This document shows positions 8,078 to 16,815 of a stretch of 64,000 nt of DNA, in pieces; position 1 is the first letter of the stretch, and every line of letters starts with the position of its first letter. The notes beneath the pieces were generated by a model. It did not search any database. It was not told the DNA's origin and saw nothing but the letters and a program-made list of their open reading frames with translations. Location of the stretch: assembly GCA_965215535.1 (NCBI GenBank), contig OZ244063.1, positions 1,984,001-2,048,000 of the forward strand. Direction: 5' to 3'. Made by a program: the position numbers and the translations under genes. Source of the stretch: Bin94 sp965215535. GTDB lineage: Bacteria; Gemmatimonadota; Gemmatimonadetes; Longimicrobiales; Gaopeijiaceae.

Positions 8078-9240
8078 GATTTGTCCACGGGCTGGAGCGC
8101 CGCCTCCGAGCGTTCAACGTGAATTTCGCGGTCGGCGAGGGCGCGAATATAGGGGTCGGTGGGCACAACTTCGTCGGGGGTGCCGACACCCGGTGGAATC
8201 TCGCGGCGCGCCTGCATAAGCGCAGTGATTGCCAGCGAAAAACCGGTGGTGCGAGCCATGGCGGTCATCCCGGTTGCCGGGTCCTGCCGATCGAGAAGTT
8301 GAAAGCGAAGCCGCGTTGGCGTTCCATTCCGCAGTCCGGTGGCGTCCACCCGCAACACGACAAGGTCGCGGCCCCGTCCGGTCAGCGAGGGGGTGGCCTG
8401 CTGAATGAAGAACTCGCGCGGGCGAAGGGTGTGCCCGTTGCAGGAGACCTCGTCGTCGCTGAGAAGGCCAAGTTCGCGGATTGCTTTCATGATCCGGGCA
8501 TGTCCGGGGTAGCGCAGCGTCTTGTATTCGAGGGTGCCGACCCTGCCCTGGTAGCGCACGGGCATTCCCGACGACCCGCCACCGGTATAGAATGCCTCCA
8601 GGCGCCCGACGGGGGGCGGAAAATCCAGCTCTTCCAACCCGGTCAGCGCCTCGACTTCAGTCACTCTGCCATCGCGGAGCACCGATGCAGGGGTCACATA
8701 ATAGTCGAGCATCCCCTCGAGCGAATAGACCACCTGATAATTTAGCGGAGGACGGGGATGTTGCGGAAGGCCTCCGACCCAGAGCCGCACGGCCTCGACG
8801 CTATCGAGCGCATCGATTCCCGCCTGGGCGAGGATGTTGACCATTCCCGGGGCAAGTCCGGTATCGGGAACAACCGAGATGCCCCGATCCAGCGCCTCTT
8901 CGTTGAGTTCGCGCTGCCGCTCCACGATCGCGGTGTTTCCCCCGAGATCGGTGAAGGAGACGCCGGCCGCCACAGAGAGCCGGGTGGCCTCCAGGTTGAG
9001 CTGGTAGGGGAGTGCGCAGAGCGTGCCGGTCATGCCCTCGAGCGCCGCAGAGAGTTCGGCGGACGAGCGGGCGTCGAGCCGTTGCAGAATCAGACGGTCG
9101 CCGAGATGTGGGCGTAGCGCCGGATGTACTTCTCCGACTTCGAGATCGGCAATGCGGACCTGGGCGACTTCGGGATCGCGCAGAAGATCGTAGGCGGCCG
9201 CCGCACCCTGGGTTCCGCCTCCGAGCACCAGAAATTTCAC
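8074..9240 (-). CDS. Saccharopine dehydrogenase family / L-lysine 6-dehydrogenase-like oxidoreductase (388 aa)
   Basis: NAD(P)-binding protein with an N-terminal Rossmann fold (FLVLGGGTQGAAAAYDL, about 3-19) and the saccharopine-dehydrogenase C-terminal domain (from about 125, PDTGLAPGMVNILA). This arrangement matches lysine 6-dehydrogenase and related enzymes that oxidise amino acids. The length of 388 is normal. It precedes and is translationally coupled to the propeller gene. A 22-bp palindrome lies between it and the topoisomerase gene upstream, so it may start a new transcript. The exact amino-acid substrate is not predictable. Confidence 0.78.
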   Translation of the reverse strand: MKFLVLGGGTQGAAAAYDLLRDPEVAQVRIADLEVGEVHPALRPHLGDRLILQRLDARSSAELSAALEGMTGTLCALPYQLNLEATRLSVAAGVSFTDLGGNTAIVERQRELNEEALDRGISVVPDTGLAPGMVNILAQAGIDALDSVEAVRLWVGGLPQHPRPPLNYQVVYSLEGMLDYYVTPASVLRDGRVTEVEALTGLEELDFPPPVGRLEAFYTGGGSSGMPVRYQGRVGTLEYKTLRYPGHARIMKAIRELGLLSDDEVSCNGHTLRPREFFIQQATPSLTGRGRDLVVLRVDATGLRNGTPTRLRFQLLDRQDPATGMTAMARTTGFSLAITALMQARREIPPGVGTPDEVVPTDPYIRALADREIHVERSEAALQPVDKS

Positions 9241-9290
9241 GCGGTGTGTTCTCCTTTTACGGGATTTTAGGGGATTGAAATATGGTGAAG

Positions 9291-9312
9291 GATGGGGGAT
9301 CGATCCCCCATC
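9291..9312. terminator. 22-bp perfect palindrome, possible terminator or operator
   Basis: Bases 9291-9312 form a perfect 22-bp inverted repeat (half site GATGGGGGATC). It lies 86 bp after the stop of the topoisomerase gene and 50 bp before the start of the saccharopine-dehydrogenase-like gene, both on the minus strand. As RNA it would make an 8-9 bp GC-rich stem with a tight loop; no long U tract follows. A dimeric-regulator site is the alternative reading. Confidence 0.5.
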
Positions 9313-9398
9313 GGCATCATCTGTTTTCCTGTGGATTGAACCGGAATTGAATGTCGATTTCGGGTACGGGAGTGGCCCGCCGGGGCGCCATGCCGTCT

Positions 9399-11897
9399 TC
9401 AGTGATGATCCCGTTCATTGATGAGGTCGGGTTGGGTGGTGGAGTTCGCCGGAAGGTAGCGCCCGTGCACCAGGGTGGCTGCGGCAAGGCGGTCGCCCAC
9501 GCCCAGCCTGACAAGGGGCTGCGGCTTTGCCTTCAGCGGGCCCGGCTCGACCGAGGAGGCCGCCAGCTCGGTCATGGCGCCCCCCGCAGTGAGAAGCATG
9601 ACCTGTGCGTCGTCGGGAGCCTCGAGAATGCCCACGACCGAGGCGCCGCCCGGGCCTCCAAGGAGCCATCTGCCAAGACGGCCGCGTTTTCCTAAAATCA
9701 AGTCAGACCATAAGATACGTTTTCCGTGACCATTCTCGTCCACGATCAGCACGGTGCTCTCGCGCTGCGCGGCCACGATGCCGGCCACCTCGTCTCCGTC
9801 GGCCAGAGCGATTCCCCGCACACCCTGCGCCTGCGTACCGACGATCGGAACCTCGTCCTCGCGGAAGCGAATCGAGCGACCGGCCCGCGTGACCAGCAGA
9901 ATTCCGGTGTCGCCCGCCACAATTGCCGCATCGGCCAGGGCGTCGCCGGGGCGCAGCCGGATGCCGATGACGCCGCCGGGCCGGGAGCGGGAAAAGTGGT
10001 CGAGACGGGTGCGCTTCACCAACCCCTGGCGGGTGACGAAGAGCAGAAACTTCTCCTCGCCGGGCTGATCCACCGCCCGCACCGCGATGACCGGGTCGCC
10101 GGCGCTGCCCCCATCGATCATGGTGCGAAGAGCGCGCCCGCGGGCCATCCGGGAGCTCTCGGGAATGCTCTCGATCCGGACCAGGTGAAGCTGTCCCCCG
10201 CGGGTGAAGCAGAAGAGCCAGCCGCGCGAGCGCGCCAGGAAGATTTCCTCGAGATAGTCGCCCGGGTAGCGCTGCATCTCGGCCGGGTCGGCCCCCGACG
10301 CAGAGCGGCGCCGGTGCAGGTGAATCGGCGTTCTCTTGGCGAATCCCTGGTGCGTCAGGGTAATCACCACGCTTTCGTCGGCCGTGCCCGTCTCCATTGC
10401 GGGAAGCTCGCCCTCTTCCGCCGCCTCCAGGATTTCGGTGCGGCGGTCGTCGCCGAACTCCTTCACCACCTCGTCAAGCTCGCGCATCATCGTGGCAAGC
10501 TGTTTGCGTTCGTCTGCGAGCAGCTCCCGAAGCTCGGCAATCCGCCTGCGCAGATCGGTTTCCTCGGCCTGCACCCCCTCGATCTCGAGAGCGGTGAGTC
10601 GCGCCAGACGCATCGCGAGAATTGCCTCCGCCTGCGGTTCGCTCAGCCCAAAGCGCTCGCACAGCCCCCGCCGGGCTCCAGAGGGATCGGCTGCGGCGCG
10701 AATTTCGTCAATTACCTCGTCGATTCGGGCCAGAGCCGCCAGCAACCCATGGACGATATGAAGTCGCTCCTCTGCGCGCCCGAGCTTGAAGCGGGATCGC
10801 CTGCGAATGACCTGAAGGCGATGGTCGCGGTAGCGTCCCAGAAGATCCCTGAGGGTGAACTCGACCGGCTGGCGGCCCCCATCCAGCGCCAGCAGAATGG
10901 ACCCGAAGGTCGATTGCAGGGCGGTGCGGCGAAAGAGAAGAGCCACGGTTCGCTCGAGATCGGCCCCGCGCTTCAGCTCAAGAACCAGACGGATCCCGTC
11001 GCGGTCCGATTCGTCGCGCAGATCGGCGATCTCCGCCAGCGCGCCCCGCCGCGAAAGGTTGGCGATCTGGTGAATGACGCGGAGCTTGGAGACCGCATAG
11101 GGAAGCTCGGTCACGACAATGCGAACCCGGCCGCCGCGCAGCGATTCCGTCACCAGGCGCGCGCGCATCGTCATGCGGCCACGGCCTGTTTCGTACATCG
11201 CGCGAATGCCCTCGGTGCCCACAATGAAGGCACCAGTCGGGAAATCCGGACCCGGCAGCGCCCTCATGAGCTCGGCGAGCGAACAATTCGGCTTCCGCAC
11301 CAGAATGCGCAGCGCCGCCGCCACCTCGCGCAGATTGTGCGGGGGCACATTGGTGCTCATCCCCACCGCGATCCCCGAACTGCCATTGACCAGCAACCCG
11401 GGAAGACGCGCCGGCAGCACGGTTGGTTCCTCGAGGCGGTCGTCGAAGTTGCTCTCCCAGGCCACGGTTTCGCGCTCAATATCGTCGAGAAGCTCGAGCG
11501 CAATCGACGAGAGGCGGGCCTCGGTGTAGCGGTAGGCGGCGGCTGGGTCCCCATCGATCGAGCCGAAGTTGCCCTGTCCATCGACAAGCGGATAGCGGAG
11601 CGAAAAGTCCTGCACCATGCGCACCAGGGCGTCATAGACTGCCGAGTCGCCGTGCGGGTGATACTTGCCCAGAACTTCGCCGACAACGGTGGCGCACTTC
11701 TTGTGACTGCGGTCGGGGCGCAGGCCGAGGCCGTACATGGCATAGAGGATGCGCCGGTGAACGGGCTTCAGTCCGTCGCGCACATCGGGCAGCGCGCGCT
11801 GGACGATCACGCTCATCGAGTAGTCGAGGAAGGAATCCCGGATCTCGTCGACAATTGCATGATCGACGACCCGGTCGCGGGTGGCGACAACCATCAT
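9399..11897 (-). CDS. Type IIA DNA topoisomerase subunit A (GyrA/ParC family, 832 aa)
   Basis: DNA-breaking subunit of a type II topoisomerase. The catalytic tyrosine is Y124 in RYTEARL, preceded by HPHGDSAVYDA with the quinolone-pocket residues S85 and D89. The C-terminal beta-pinwheel is present (GFAKRTPIHL..., about 530 onward), but where GyrA has its QRRGGKG box this protein reads HRRRSASG, a degenerate box as in topoisomerase IV. Start at 11897 is set by an ATGA overlap with the MOSC gene; the longer frame upstream lies inside that gene. No gyrB/parE is in the window, so GyrA versus ParC cannot be settled. Confidence 0.87.
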   Translation of the reverse strand: MMVVATRDRVVDHAIVDEIRDSFLDYSMSVIVQRALPDVRDGLKPVHRRILYAMYGLGLRPDRSHKKCATVVGEVLGKYHPHGDSAVYDALVRMVQDFSLRYPLVDGQGNFGSIDGDPAAAYRYTEARLSSIALELLDDIERETVAWESNFDDRLEEPTVLPARLPGLLVNGSSGIAVGMSTNVPPHNLREVAAALRILVRKPNCSLAELMRALPGPDFPTGAFIVGTEGIRAMYETGRGRMTMRARLVTESLRGGRVRIVVTELPYAVSKLRVIHQIANLSRRGALAEIADLRDESDRDGIRLVLELKRGADLERTVALLFRRTALQSTFGSILLALDGGRQPVEFTLRDLLGRYRDHRLQVIRRRSRFKLGRAEERLHIVHGLLAALARIDEVIDEIRAAADPSGARRGLCERFGLSEPQAEAILAMRLARLTALEIEGVQAEETDLRRRIAELRELLADERKQLATMMRELDEVVKEFGDDRRTEILEAAEEGELPAMETGTADESVVITLTHQGFAKRTPIHLHRRRSASGADPAEMQRYPGDYLEEIFLARSRGWLFCFTRGGQLHLVRIESIPESSRMARGRALRTMIDGGSAGDPVIAVRAVDQPGEEKFLLFVTRQGLVKRTRLDHFSRSRPGGVIGIRLRPGDALADAAIVAGDTGILLVTRAGRSIRFREDEVPIVGTQAQGVRGIALADGDEVAGIVAAQRESTVLIVDENGHGKRILWSDLILGKRGRLGRWLLGGPGGASVVGILEAPDDAQVMLLTAGGAMTELAASSVEPGPLKAKPQPLVRLGVGDRLAAATLVHGRYLPANSTTQPDLINERDHH

Positions 11898-12766
11898 GGT
11901 TTGTGGAGGGCTCCGCGCACGATTCCCCGTTCCAGGATTCGCACCCGATCGCCCACTCCGATCTGCGCAGGGCCGCTGTGTACGGCATTCAATCCGAAAT
12001 ACACCAGACTCTCGATGCGACGGTAGCGCGCCAGCGTGCGCAGAGGCTCTCCCTCGGGGTCGCGTTCGCCATTCGTCTGATCGAGGGTCGGGACCTGACA
12101 GCGCGCACAGAGCTTCACCCCGCGGAACTCGTGATCGCCGATTGCAAAGCGTCTCCAGAAGTCCTCTTCGTGCGGCGGGGCGCCGGCGACGACGATATTG
12201 GGACGAAATCGCTCCAGAGAAAGGGAGCGGCCAGCGCGCCGGCATAACTCCTCGACAGAGGCGCGGCCAATCACCAGCGCAGGATAGCCATCGGCAAAGG
12301 AAACGCGGTGTCCCCTTGCATATTCGGGATCGGTCGCCCTGCGGTCGCCGGGGCCCATGTACACCAGCCGGTGTGGTGCGCCCAGAAGCTCTTCCAGCCA
12401 GCGATCCGCTCCGTGGTCCACGCGGCTTGCCTCAACGACCGAGTTCCAGATCCGCACCTGCATGCGTCCAGGGGGCTTGATGGATTTGCCGAGAAGGGGC
12501 AGCGCGAGCGCGGGCATCTTCGGGGCCCGCAGCGTAAGGGAATCGTCGCCCAGCTCGGCAGCGATCGTGGCCAGCGCAGGGGTGCTTCGCTGCGAGACGA
12601 ATTCGCCATTCGGCCGCACGATCATCCAGCGACGATCGCCAGCGGGGCCGATCTCGTCGAAATCCAGAGACTGCACGTCGTAGCCGCGCGCGCCCTTCAC
12701 CGGGTGAATTCGCAACCGCTCCACCCGGAGGTGCGCCGCGTCGGGATCGACTCCTGTCGGCATCAT
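11894..12766 (-). CDS. MOSC domain protein, YcbX/mARC type (290 aa)
   Basis: N-terminal MOSC-N barrel (LRVERLRIHPVKGARGYDVQSL, about 13-34) followed by a MOSC domain whose cysteine-bearing loop is KLCARCQVPTLDQ (about 233-245), the cofactor-binding position in molybdenum MOSC proteins that reduce N-hydroxylated compounds. It lacks the C-terminal ferredoxin domain of E. coli YcbX. Its start overlaps the DUF6941 gene by 4 bp and its stop overlaps the topoisomerase start by 4 bp. The ModABC-like importer at 52.8-55.2 kb could supply molybdenum; that link is inference. Confidence 0.82.
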   Translation of the reverse strand: MMPTGVDPDAAHLRVERLRIHPVKGARGYDVQSLDFDEIGPAGDRRWMIVRPNGEFVSQRSTPALATIAAELGDDSLTLRAPKMPALALPLLGKSIKPPGRMQVRIWNSVVEASRVDHGADRWLEELLGAPHRLVYMGPGDRRATDPEYARGHRVSFADGYPALVIGRASVEELCRRAGRSLSLERFRPNIVVAGAPPHEEDFWRRFAIGDHEFRGVKLCARCQVPTLDQTNGERDPEGEPLRTLARYRRIESLVYFGLNAVHSGPAQIGVGDRVRILERGIVRGALHKP

Positions 12767-13167
12767 GACATGGGCCGCCTGCGGATAATGCTGAGGGGAA
12801 GGGTGGCGCAGTGGTTTCCGTCGACCGTGAGATCGAAGGTGTGCACGCCCGCCTCCTTGAAGACGAGTCCATCCAGGTTGATGACATGGGGAACCCGAAT
12901 TCCGGTCTGAATGTTCCCGCCGCCGCGAATGTCCATCTCGCCGGTCAGCGAAACGAGCTCCTCGCCGCCCGGGCTGCTGAGCCGGATTCCGATCCGGTGC
13001 CCGCCGATGTCGGCTGCGCCGCCCAGAAAGCGAAGAACAAGCGCCAGCCTTCCATGGCGCGCGGGAAACTTCTGTACGCTGATCTGATCGAATACGCCCA
13101 GCAGATTCAGCTTGCCGGAGCCGTCGATGGTGGCGGCGTCTGCGGTCAGAGCAAGGTCAATGTCCAA
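12763..13167 (-). CDS. DUF6941-family protein (134 aa)
   Basis: Small beta-rich protein beginning (M)DIDLALTADAATIDGSGKLN followed by LLGVFDQI, the hallmark opening of the DUF6941 family as I recall it. The start is a TTG at 13167 preceded by GGAGGA at 9 bp; the frame upstream is proline/arginine-rich and unlike the family. The remaining sequence is a run of beta strands ending in RRRPMS. Overlaps the MOSC gene by ATGA. Function unknown; often described only as conserved. It is the first gene of a coupled set with MOSC and the topoisomerase. Confidence 0.7.
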   Translation of the reverse strand: MDIDLALTADAATIDGSGKLNLLGVFDQISVQKFPARHGRLALVLRFLGGAADIGGHRIGIRLSSPGGEELVSLTGEMDIRGGGNIQTGIRVPHVINLDGLVFKEAGVHTFDLTVDGNHCATLPLSIIRRRPMS

Positions 13168-13663
13168 CGTCGGGGATCCTCCGGCGGAAGAGGGGGTGGT
13201 GTTCCAGGGTGCCCGGGCCGCGCGCGCACCATGCCGCACCGGTCCGGGGTCTCTGTACAAGGATACCGAAAGCGGGCGCGGCGGGCAGCGCGGCGAGGGC
13301 AATGGGGGGCTGATGGGCGGGGGGTGGGGTTGTCGGGAGTGTACGCTCTCGATCGAACCGGAACGGGCACAAACCGACGGGGCTGCCTCTCCGTCCCGCA
13401 GGTCGATGCGTTCGTTCAACCGCGTTCAAGCGCACTGGCGAAGGATGGAGGGAAGGGGTCGGTTTTTGTCATGTGAAGTTCTTCGGCATGTTCAATGGGG
13501 AGGAGGGGAATGAACCAGGGGCATGCGGGGATTCAGGATCTCGAAGCTTTGGTCTGCCGGAGACGAAGCGGTACATTTCCCGGCGTGGCGAATCGCGTGG
13601 CTCCGAAGGGACATGCTCGCCCGGCCCGTGCCCGAAAGAGACCCTGAGCGAAAAGGCAAGAGG

Positions 13664-14398
13664 ATGAAACGTACCGAACTGTGCTTCAGGATTGATGAGA
13701 TCAGGCCGGACACGCTGCCCATGGCACGCCTTGCCGAATACCTGACCCAGCTTGCGGTCATACTGGGCGAGACCGGCTCCGTTCATCTCGTCCGCATCGA
13801 AGGCGGCAGCACTGTGCTGGTCCACGAGATCGAACCTGCGGCGCGTCCGTCCATCGAAAGCCGGATCAGGGCTCTTCGCGAAGGGAGTGGTCCTCTGGCC
13901 GCGCGTGGGGCGGTCCAGAAGATGAATGACTATCTGGCCGAGGACGACGCGAAGGCATCTCTTTACAATGGTGATACCGACTCCCGGCTATTTGCTTTCC
14001 CGGGCCGCACCGAGTCTGGTGATAATCTCCGGTCGCCCAGGCAGCGTGGTACGGTGTCGGGGGTGATCGTCCGCGTGGGGGGCGTTGGAGAAAGGATTCC
14101 GGTATTGCTTCATTCCCACGGCAAGCAGATTGCCGGATGCCATGCGGACAGGGCAATGGCAAGAGAGCTGGGCCACCACCTCTTCGAGCCCGTGCGTCTT
14201 CATGGGGAGGGCCAGTGGAGGCGTGGCGCAGATGGCGCCTGGGGAATTGATCACTTCCGCATCTGGAGCTTCACGCGCCTCAACACGGACACCCTCACCG
14301 CTGCACTAGAGAAACTCCGACCGTTTGTGGCAGACTGGAACGACAATGCCTACCATGAACTGGAGGCCATCAGAGGGCGGGGAGAGCATGGCGAATGA
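13664..14398 (+). CDS. Unknown protein translationally coupled to a PIN-domain gene (244 aa)
   Basis: The ATG at 13664 follows AAGAGG closely. The protein has an N-terminal helical stretch (MARLAEYLTQLAVILGETG, about 22-40), a beta-rich middle (VHLVRIEGGSTVLVHEIEP; later TVSGVIVRVGGVGERIPVLLHSHG) and an aromatic C-terminal part with DHFRIWSFTRLN. No known DNA-binding fold, signal or membrane segment is evident. The stop overlaps the start of a PIN-nuclease ORF (ATGA at 14395-14398), the arrangement expected of an antitoxin or accessory protein encoded with a nuclease. I recall similar pairs in proteobacteria but cannot name the family; an antitoxin role is inference. Confidence 0.72.
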   Translation: MKRTELCFRIDEIRPDTLPMARLAEYLTQLAVILGETGSVHLVRIEGGSTVLVHEIEPAARPSIESRIRALREGSGPLAARGAVQKMNDYLAEDDAKASLYNGDTDSRLFAFPGRTESGDNLRSPRQRGTVSGVIVRVGGVGERIPVLLHSHGKQIAGCHADRAMARELGHHLFEPVRLHGEGQWRRGADGAWGIDHFRIWSFTRLNTDTLTAALEKLRPFVADWNDNAYHELEAIRGRGEHGE

Positions 14399-14755
14399 CA
14401 GTTGTCATCGATGCCTCGATGCTCCTGCTCTTTCTCCGTCCCGATACGCCCGTTCCCCCGTGGTCGTGACGGCAAGCCTGCCCCCTCTCACGCAAGAGAC
14501 CGGGTCGCGAATCTGATCCAGGATCTTGACAGGGCGAGGGCCACCGTCGTCATACCGGCACCGGCGATCGCCGAGGTCCTTGTGTGCGCAACAGCTGAGC
14601 AGGAAAGTGGGATTCTTGACCAAATGCAGGCATCGACCGTATTCGAGATCGTCCCGTTCGATGTGCGCGCTGCCTTCGAACTGGCCGGGATCATGCGTGC
14701 GGAGCTGGCCGAGCGAGGACGATCCAAGCCCCGGAACGAAGCGGAGACCTGGTGA
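14395..14755 (+). pseudogene. PIN-domain nuclease gene, frameshifted and truncated
   Basis: The ATG at 14395 gives MTVVIDASMLLLFLRPDTP, a typical PIN start with the first acidic residue (D6), then hits TGA after 24 codons. The +1 frame continues the homologous region (PAPSHARDRVANLIQDLDRA, then VVIPAPAIAEVLV with the second acidic residue) to EAETW and a stop at 14755. A single-base shift near 14440-14470 joins the two. Intact members continue with another ~50 residues holding the remaining catalytic aspartates; these are missing. The nuclease should be inactive. Relationship to VapC-like toxins is inference from the fold. Confidence 0.7.
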
Positions 14756-14780
14756 CGTAGCATGCCACCACAGATCCCCT

Positions 14781-14804
14781 TTTGTATTGTGGTTTGTATT
14801 GTGG
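14781..14804. repeat. Perfect 12-bp tandem duplication
   Basis: TTTGTATTGTGG occurs twice head to tail (14781-14792 and 14793-14804), in AT-rich DNA just after the truncated PIN gene and 46 bp before the stop of the minus-strand decarboxylase. The following TACAATTTTCACA extends a partial mirror of the unit. It may be a deletion/insertion scar connected with loss of the PIN C-terminus, or an operator; nothing decides between these. Confidence 0.7.
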
Positions 14805-14850
14805 TACAATTTTCACATGGAGGGATATATTCCGAAATGCGGGATTTTAT

Positions 14851-16350
14851 TCACCCCCCCTCCAACCGCTCTCCGGTTGTCACAATTTCCTCAATAACCC
14901 GGCGCACATCGTTTGCGGTGGTGCGGTAGTTCAGAATGCAGAGGCGCAGCGAGAAGGCGCCCCGAATGCGGGTTGACGAGATCATGGCCAACCCTGATGC
15001 CACAATTTCATCCTGGATGCGGCGGTTGAGGTCGCTCAGCTCGCGCTCGCTCCGGGTGCGGCCCCGGTAACGGAAGCAGAGTATGCTCAGGCTCTGCGGT
15101 GCGAGGAGTTCCAGCGCGGCTTCGTCCTGAACCCACTGCTCTGCCTGGCGCGCCAGCCCGATTGCGCGGGCGATTGCGGTGCGGTGTGCAGCCAGTCCGT
15201 AGCGTTGCAGCGACAGCCAGATATGGAGTGCGCGAAAGGAACGGGTGAGCTGAAGGCCGCGGTCGCAGAAGTTGACCTCGCCGGGTCCCGGGTCGGCATC
15301 CTGGAGGTAGTCCGGCATGACGCGAAAGGCATGCGTAAGGAGACTGGCGTCGCGCGCCACCAGGGCGCCGGTCTCATACGGCTGAAAGAGCCATTTGTGC
15401 GGCACGAGGGTCACGCTGTCGGCACCCTCGATTCCCTCCATCTGCGCGCGGCTCTCTGCATCGAGGATCGCAAATCCCCCGTAGGCGCCATCGATGTGGA
15501 GCCAGAGTCCCTCGGCCTTTGCAATCCGGGCACACTCGCGCAGGGGATCGATCGCTCCGGTGTTGGTTGCTCCCGCATTGGCGACCAGGCAGAAGGGATG
15601 CAGCCCGGCGTCGCGGTCGCGGGCGATGGCACGCGTCAGGGATTCGGGGACCATGCGAAAATCGGCGTCGGAGGGAAGCAGCCGCACCCGCCCGGGGTCG
15701 ATTCCGGCAATGCGTGCGCCGCGCATGATCGAGCTGTGTGTCTGATCGGAGGTGTAAAGAATGCCCTGGTCCGGATTTCCGGCGGCCTCGCGGGCAGCCA
15801 CGATCGCCACAAGGTTGGCGGCCGATCCGCCGCTGGTGAGAAGGCCGCCGCCTTCGGAAGGAAACCCCATCCACTGGCGGAACCAGTCGAGAACGGTCAC
15901 CTCGAGCTCCGAGGGGCCGGCCGCCTCGAGCCAGGTTCCCTGAAAAACGTTGTAGCCGCTGACCAGAAAGCTGCCCAGCACCGAGGCCCAGGTGGGGCTG
16001 GAGGGAATGAACGCCAGAAAGCGCGGATGGTCGATGCGGGCGGCGCGCGGCAGGATTTTGTTGATTGCGGCGTCAAGAAGCTCGTCGAGATCACGTCCGG
16101 CTTCTCCCGGAGGCTCCTGCGGAAGCGATCGGGTCGGCGCGTTGTCTCCTCCCTGCCAGACGGGTTGCTCGCTCAGGCTGGACCAGCGCTCGACGATTGC
16201 ATCGACAACGGCGTATCCGGAGCGTCGCATTGCGGCGGCGCTCTCTGTGAACCGGGTTCCGCCGGCTTCCCCTCCGGGGTTCGAGGGGGAATCGGTGTCC
16301 CGTTCTCGGGCTGCCCGGTGCGCACCCACTTCCAAATCGGTCAATTTCAT
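14851..16350 (-). CDS. PLP-dependent decarboxylase, aromatic-L-amino-acid/glutamate decarboxylase group II (499 aa)
   Basis: Decarboxylates an amino acid (aromatic L-amino acids are the usual substrates of this length class). The PLP lysine is K319 in VPHKWLF; the ring-stacking histidine is in SDQTHSS (201-207) and the PLP aspartate in HIDGAYGG (285-292). GGLLTSGGSAANL (168-180) binds the phosphate. The ~35-residue N-terminal extension before the conserved helix is not typical, and a later start is conceivable. It stands alone, minus strand, facing the PIN remnant. Glutamate or 2,4-diaminobutyrate as substrate cannot be excluded. Confidence 0.85.
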   Translation of the reverse strand: MKLTDLEVGAHRAARERDTDSPSNPGGEAGGTRFTESAAAMRRSGYAVVDAIVERWSSLSEQPVWQGGDNAPTRSLPQEPPGEAGRDLDELLDAAINKILPRAARIDHPRFLAFIPSSPTWASVLGSFLVSGYNVFQGTWLEAAGPSELEVTVLDWFRQWMGFPSEGGGLLTSGGSAANLVAIVAAREAAGNPDQGILYTSDQTHSSIMRGARIAGIDPGRVRLLPSDADFRMVPESLTRAIARDRDAGLHPFCLVANAGATNTGAIDPLRECARIAKAEGLWLHIDGAYGGFAILDAESRAQMEGIEGADSVTLVPHKWLFQPYETGALVARDASLLTHAFRVMPDYLQDADPGPGEVNFCDRGLQLTRSFRALHIWLSLQRYGLAAHRTAIARAIGLARQAEQWVQDEAALELLAPQSLSILCFRYRGRTRSERELSDLNRRIQDEIVASGLAMISSTRIRGAFSLRLCILNYRTTANDVRRVIEEIVTTGERLEGG

Positions 16351-16448
16351 GCAAATTTGTCACTCTGCAGCAGGGTGATGCCTGAAATCCCGCACCGCTG
16401 TGCGCGGTTCATTGTGATATAACCGAAATCAGCGAAAGTTGAATCCCC

Positions 16449-16763
16449 ATGACCGATCTTGACCGGATGAAGGCGACCTTCAGCGTCATCGACAGCTTCG
16501 ATCATCCGCACGGCGGTCGCATTTTGCGGCTGCGTTTGCGCCAGGGAAGCGCCCCCACGGTCCGCGAACTCCGGGGCCGCGCCCTGCTTGCCACCGACGG
16601 CGAGGGCGCCCACGAACGGCGGTTGCGGGTCGATGGCTTTGCCACCATTGGCGGACGGGTCACCGACAGGCGTCTGGCCAGCACCGGCCGGGTCGATATC
16701 CATGTGCTGGAAGAGGGTGTCGAAGCTGTGGAAGAGGGCTGGCTGGTCGGCGGCCCCGCCTGA
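16449..16763 (+). CDS. Small protein of unknown function (104 aa)
   Basis: ATG start, soluble, mostly beta-strand prediction by eye: FSVIDSFDHPHGGRILRLRLRQG followed by VRELRGRALLATDGEG and an acidic end HVLEEGVEAVEEGWLV. This could be a small OB-like or barrel fold, but no family motif is recognised. It is divergent from the decarboxylase gene (98 bp between starts) and converges on the lipoprotein gene. No signal peptide. Confidence 0.6.
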   Translation: MTDLDRMKATFSVIDSFDHPHGGRILRLRLRQGSAPTVRELRGRALLATDGEGAHERRLRVDGFATIGGRVTDRRLASTGRVDIHVLEEGVEAVEEGWLVGGPA

Positions 16764-16815
16764 GGAGGGAGCTCCCGGCCCCGCACCCGGGAGCGCGTCC
16801 GAAAAACAGCCTGTC

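Noticed and set aside
9726..12026. 766-codon plus-strand open frame
   Set aside because: Mirror of the topoisomerase gene in GC-rich DNA; low-complexity composition and no family motif, whereas the opposite strand has catalytic residues.
11898..12245. N-terminal extension of the topoisomerase
   Set aside because: It lies inside the MOSC gene in another frame and is not similar to GyrA/ParC.
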